This document shows positions 5,373 to 6,420 of a stretch of DNA of 6,420 nucleotides, piece by piece; the stretch's first letter is position 1, and every line of letters begins with the position of its first letter. The notes under the pieces are model-generated. The model did not search any database and was not told the DNA's origin. It saw only the letters and a program-made list of their open reading frames with translations. The translations under genes were made by a program, and so were the position numbers. The stretch lies in the NCBI GenBank assembly GCA_003663525.1, contig QMUF01000090.1, positions 1 to 6,420 on the forward strand, in the 5' to 3' direction. The DNA is from Thermococci archaeon. Its GTDB lineage: Archaea > Methanobacteriota_B > Thermococci > Thermococcales > Thermococcaceae.

Positions 5373-6095
5373 ATGGAAAAGCCCGTAGAGCTTATTCTGC
5401 CAGACATTGAAAACCCCACTTTTATTGAAGGATACCCAGGAATAGGATTAGTAGGCCACATAGCCGCCAATTTTCTTACAAAAGAGCTTAAAATGGAGCC
5501 AATAGGGTATGTTGAAAGTTCTTTCTTACCTCCTGTCTCTATAATTCTCGAAGGAAAACCAAACCCCCCATTAAGATTTTACAGGAGGGACAACATAATT
5601 GTGGCTGTGGCAGATATTTATATCCCCCCAACTCTTGTAAACGAAATAGCAAAAGAAATAACAACATATTTAAAACGTAACAATGCTGAAAAAGTAATCT
5701 CCCTTGGTGGAATGGGTATTGGACTCTTCAAAGAACACATGGATGTTTGGGGAATTGGAGGAAGTGAAGAAGAAAATAAAGATTTAGAAAATCTCGGTGT
5801 CAAAATACTAAAATATGGCTCAATCATGGGTATGAGTGGAAAACTTCTATGGGAAGCCAGTAAAGAAAAACTTAAGGCGTATGCTTTATTAGGTGAGACT
5901 TTTGGAGATAGGCCAGATCCAAGGGCCGCAGCAAACATTATAGAAATTCTAAATAAACTTGTCCCCATAGGCGTTTCAACAGAACCACTCCTTAAAGAGG
6001 CCCAAATGATTGAAGAACAGTTAAGAAGAATGCATGAACAAATGGAATCTGCTAGAAGAAGAGCAGAAAAAGAGTATGAAAGAGTTTACCTGTGA
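5373..6095 (+). CDS. pbaA: PAC2-family proteasome-assembly-chaperone homologue, PbaA-like
   Basis: The 240-residue cytosolic protein has the PAC2 fold markers: FIEGYPGIGLVGHIAANFL (17-35), a Rossmann-like core with KVISLGGMGIG (107-117), GMSGKLLWEA (153-162) and PDPRAAANIIEILN (181-194). A charged, probably coiled-coil helix follows (about 204-236). The last three residues, V238-Y239-L240, form an HbYX motif, the tail that docks proteasome activators and assembly factors in pockets of the 20S alpha ring. P. furiosus PbaA (PF0015) is, as I recall, a homopentamer of nearly the same size whose function is unsettled, while its paralogue PbaB is the proteasome activator. Assignment to PbaA rather than PbaB rests on the neighbouring MTAP (PF0016 by numbering) and on the downstream PF0014-like gene. 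Start at 5373 follows GGGTGAT by three bases. The stop codon overlaps the ribosome site of the next gene. Confidence 0.85.
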   Translation: MEKPVELILPDIENPTFIEGYPGIGLVGHIAANFLTKELKMEPIGYVESSFLPPVSIILEGKPNPPLRFYRRDNIIVAVADIYIPPTLVNEIAKEITTYLKRNNAEKVISLGGMGIGLFKEHMDVWGIGGSEEENKDLENLGVKILKYGSIMGMSGKLLWEASKEKLKAYALLGETFGDRPDPRAAANIIEILNKLVPIGVSTEPLLKEAQMIEEQLRRMHEQMESARRRAEKEYERVYL

Positions 6096-6104
6096 GGTGA
6101 GATT

Positions 6105-6420
6105 ATGGAGCTTCTTGTACTTGCGGGAATAGCTCGAAAAGCTCTCGATCAAATTTTAAGAAATCCTTACCGAACAATAGAGATAAGAAGTGCCAGGAAT
6201 GTAATAGCCATACAAAACCTAAAACCTGGAGAAAGACTTTTCTTAACATATGAAACTCCTCAAGACATAACGCATGGGACTGAGGGTGTAATAGCGGAGA
6301 TCCTTAGAATAGAGAGAATGGAGCAAAGAATCCTGTGGGAAGAAAGCGATGAAAGAGAACAAACAGTTTGTAGGGTTCAATTGAGACTCAAAGGATTGGG
6401 AAAAGTCATTGAAGTTTCAA
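6105..6420 (+). CDS. Probable PF0014-like partner of PbaA (N-terminal part)
   Basis: The first 105 codons are present and the frame is open at the right edge. The sequence begins MELLVLAGIARKALDQIL and continues with PYRTIEIRSARNVIAIQNL, then a charged helix LRIERMEQRILWEESDERE (67-85) and a beta-type segment VCRVQLRLKGLGKVIEV. There is no signal peptide or membrane segment, so it should be cytosolic. I recognise no catalytic motif. The gene starts 9 nt after the pbaA-like stop codon; GAGGTGA at 6094-6100 overlaps that stop, so the two are almost certainly co-transcribed and translationally coupled. In P. furiosus the gene next to pbaA, PF0014, encodes a protein reported to assemble with PbaA into a tholos-like cage. 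The match here is inferred from position, not from sequence comparison. Confidence 0.7.
   Translation, partial: MELLVLAGIARKALDQILRNPYRTIEIRSARNVIAIQNLKPGERLFLTYETPQDITHGTEGVIAEILRIERMEQRILWEESDEREQTVCRVQLRLKGLGKVIEVS

Overview
The window looks like chromosomal DNA of a hyperthermophilic euryarchaeon of the order Thermococcales (Pyrococcus or Thermococcus). Five of the six genes are preceded by GGTGA-type ribosome binding sites 3-5 nt from the start. Most start regions carry a TATA box that would put the transcript start about 10-12 nt upstream of the start codon. The methylthioadenosine (MTA) phosphorylase and the PAC2-family protein closely match, from memory, the P. furiosus proteins PF0016 and PF0015 (PbaA). 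I could not run a database search, so family calls rest on motifs and recall.

Layout. (1) 1-160, minus: N-terminus of a P-loop ATPase with a clear Walker A, divergent from (2) 252-1136, plus: an unassigned TIM-barrel protein of the xylose isomerase/endonuclease IV-like type, markedly AT-rich and probably translated from a leaderless mRNA. (3) 1156-2433, minus: MTA/S-adenosylhomocysteine deaminase of the amidohydrolase superfamily. (4) 2493-3266, minus: MTA phosphorylase, true start at 3266. (5) 3299-3391: MTAP promoter with a perfect 14-bp palindrome, then a compact GC-rich hairpin block resembling the right end of an IS200/IS605 (TnpB) element, then a T-rich terminator. (6) 3392-5212, minus: a secreted, probably heavily glycosylated beta-helix surface protein with an S-layer-like C-terminal domain. 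(7) 5373-6095, plus: PbaA-like PAC2 protein ending in an HbYX-type tail, followed after 9 nt by (8) 6105-6420, plus: the start of a gene that probably encodes its partner, the PF0014 homologue.

How the genes fit together. Genes 3 and 4 both consume MTA, the by-product of polyamine synthesis. One deaminates it to methylthioinosine; the other cleaves it to adenine and methylthioribose-1-phosphate, so together they form a methylthio-purine salvage block. Genes 7 and 8 form a translationally coupled pair connected, by homology, with proteasome-related assembly chaperones. The surface-protein gene separates MTAP from pbaA, although by P. furiosus locus numbering these are neighbours. The hairpin block at its 3' side hints at rearrangement there.

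No rRNA, tRNA, CRISPR array, intact transposase or replication origin was seen. The most useful items for follow-up are the hairpin block at 3323-3365, the palindrome on the MTAP TATA box, the AT-rich unassigned TIM-barrel gene, and the pbaA/PF0014-like pair.
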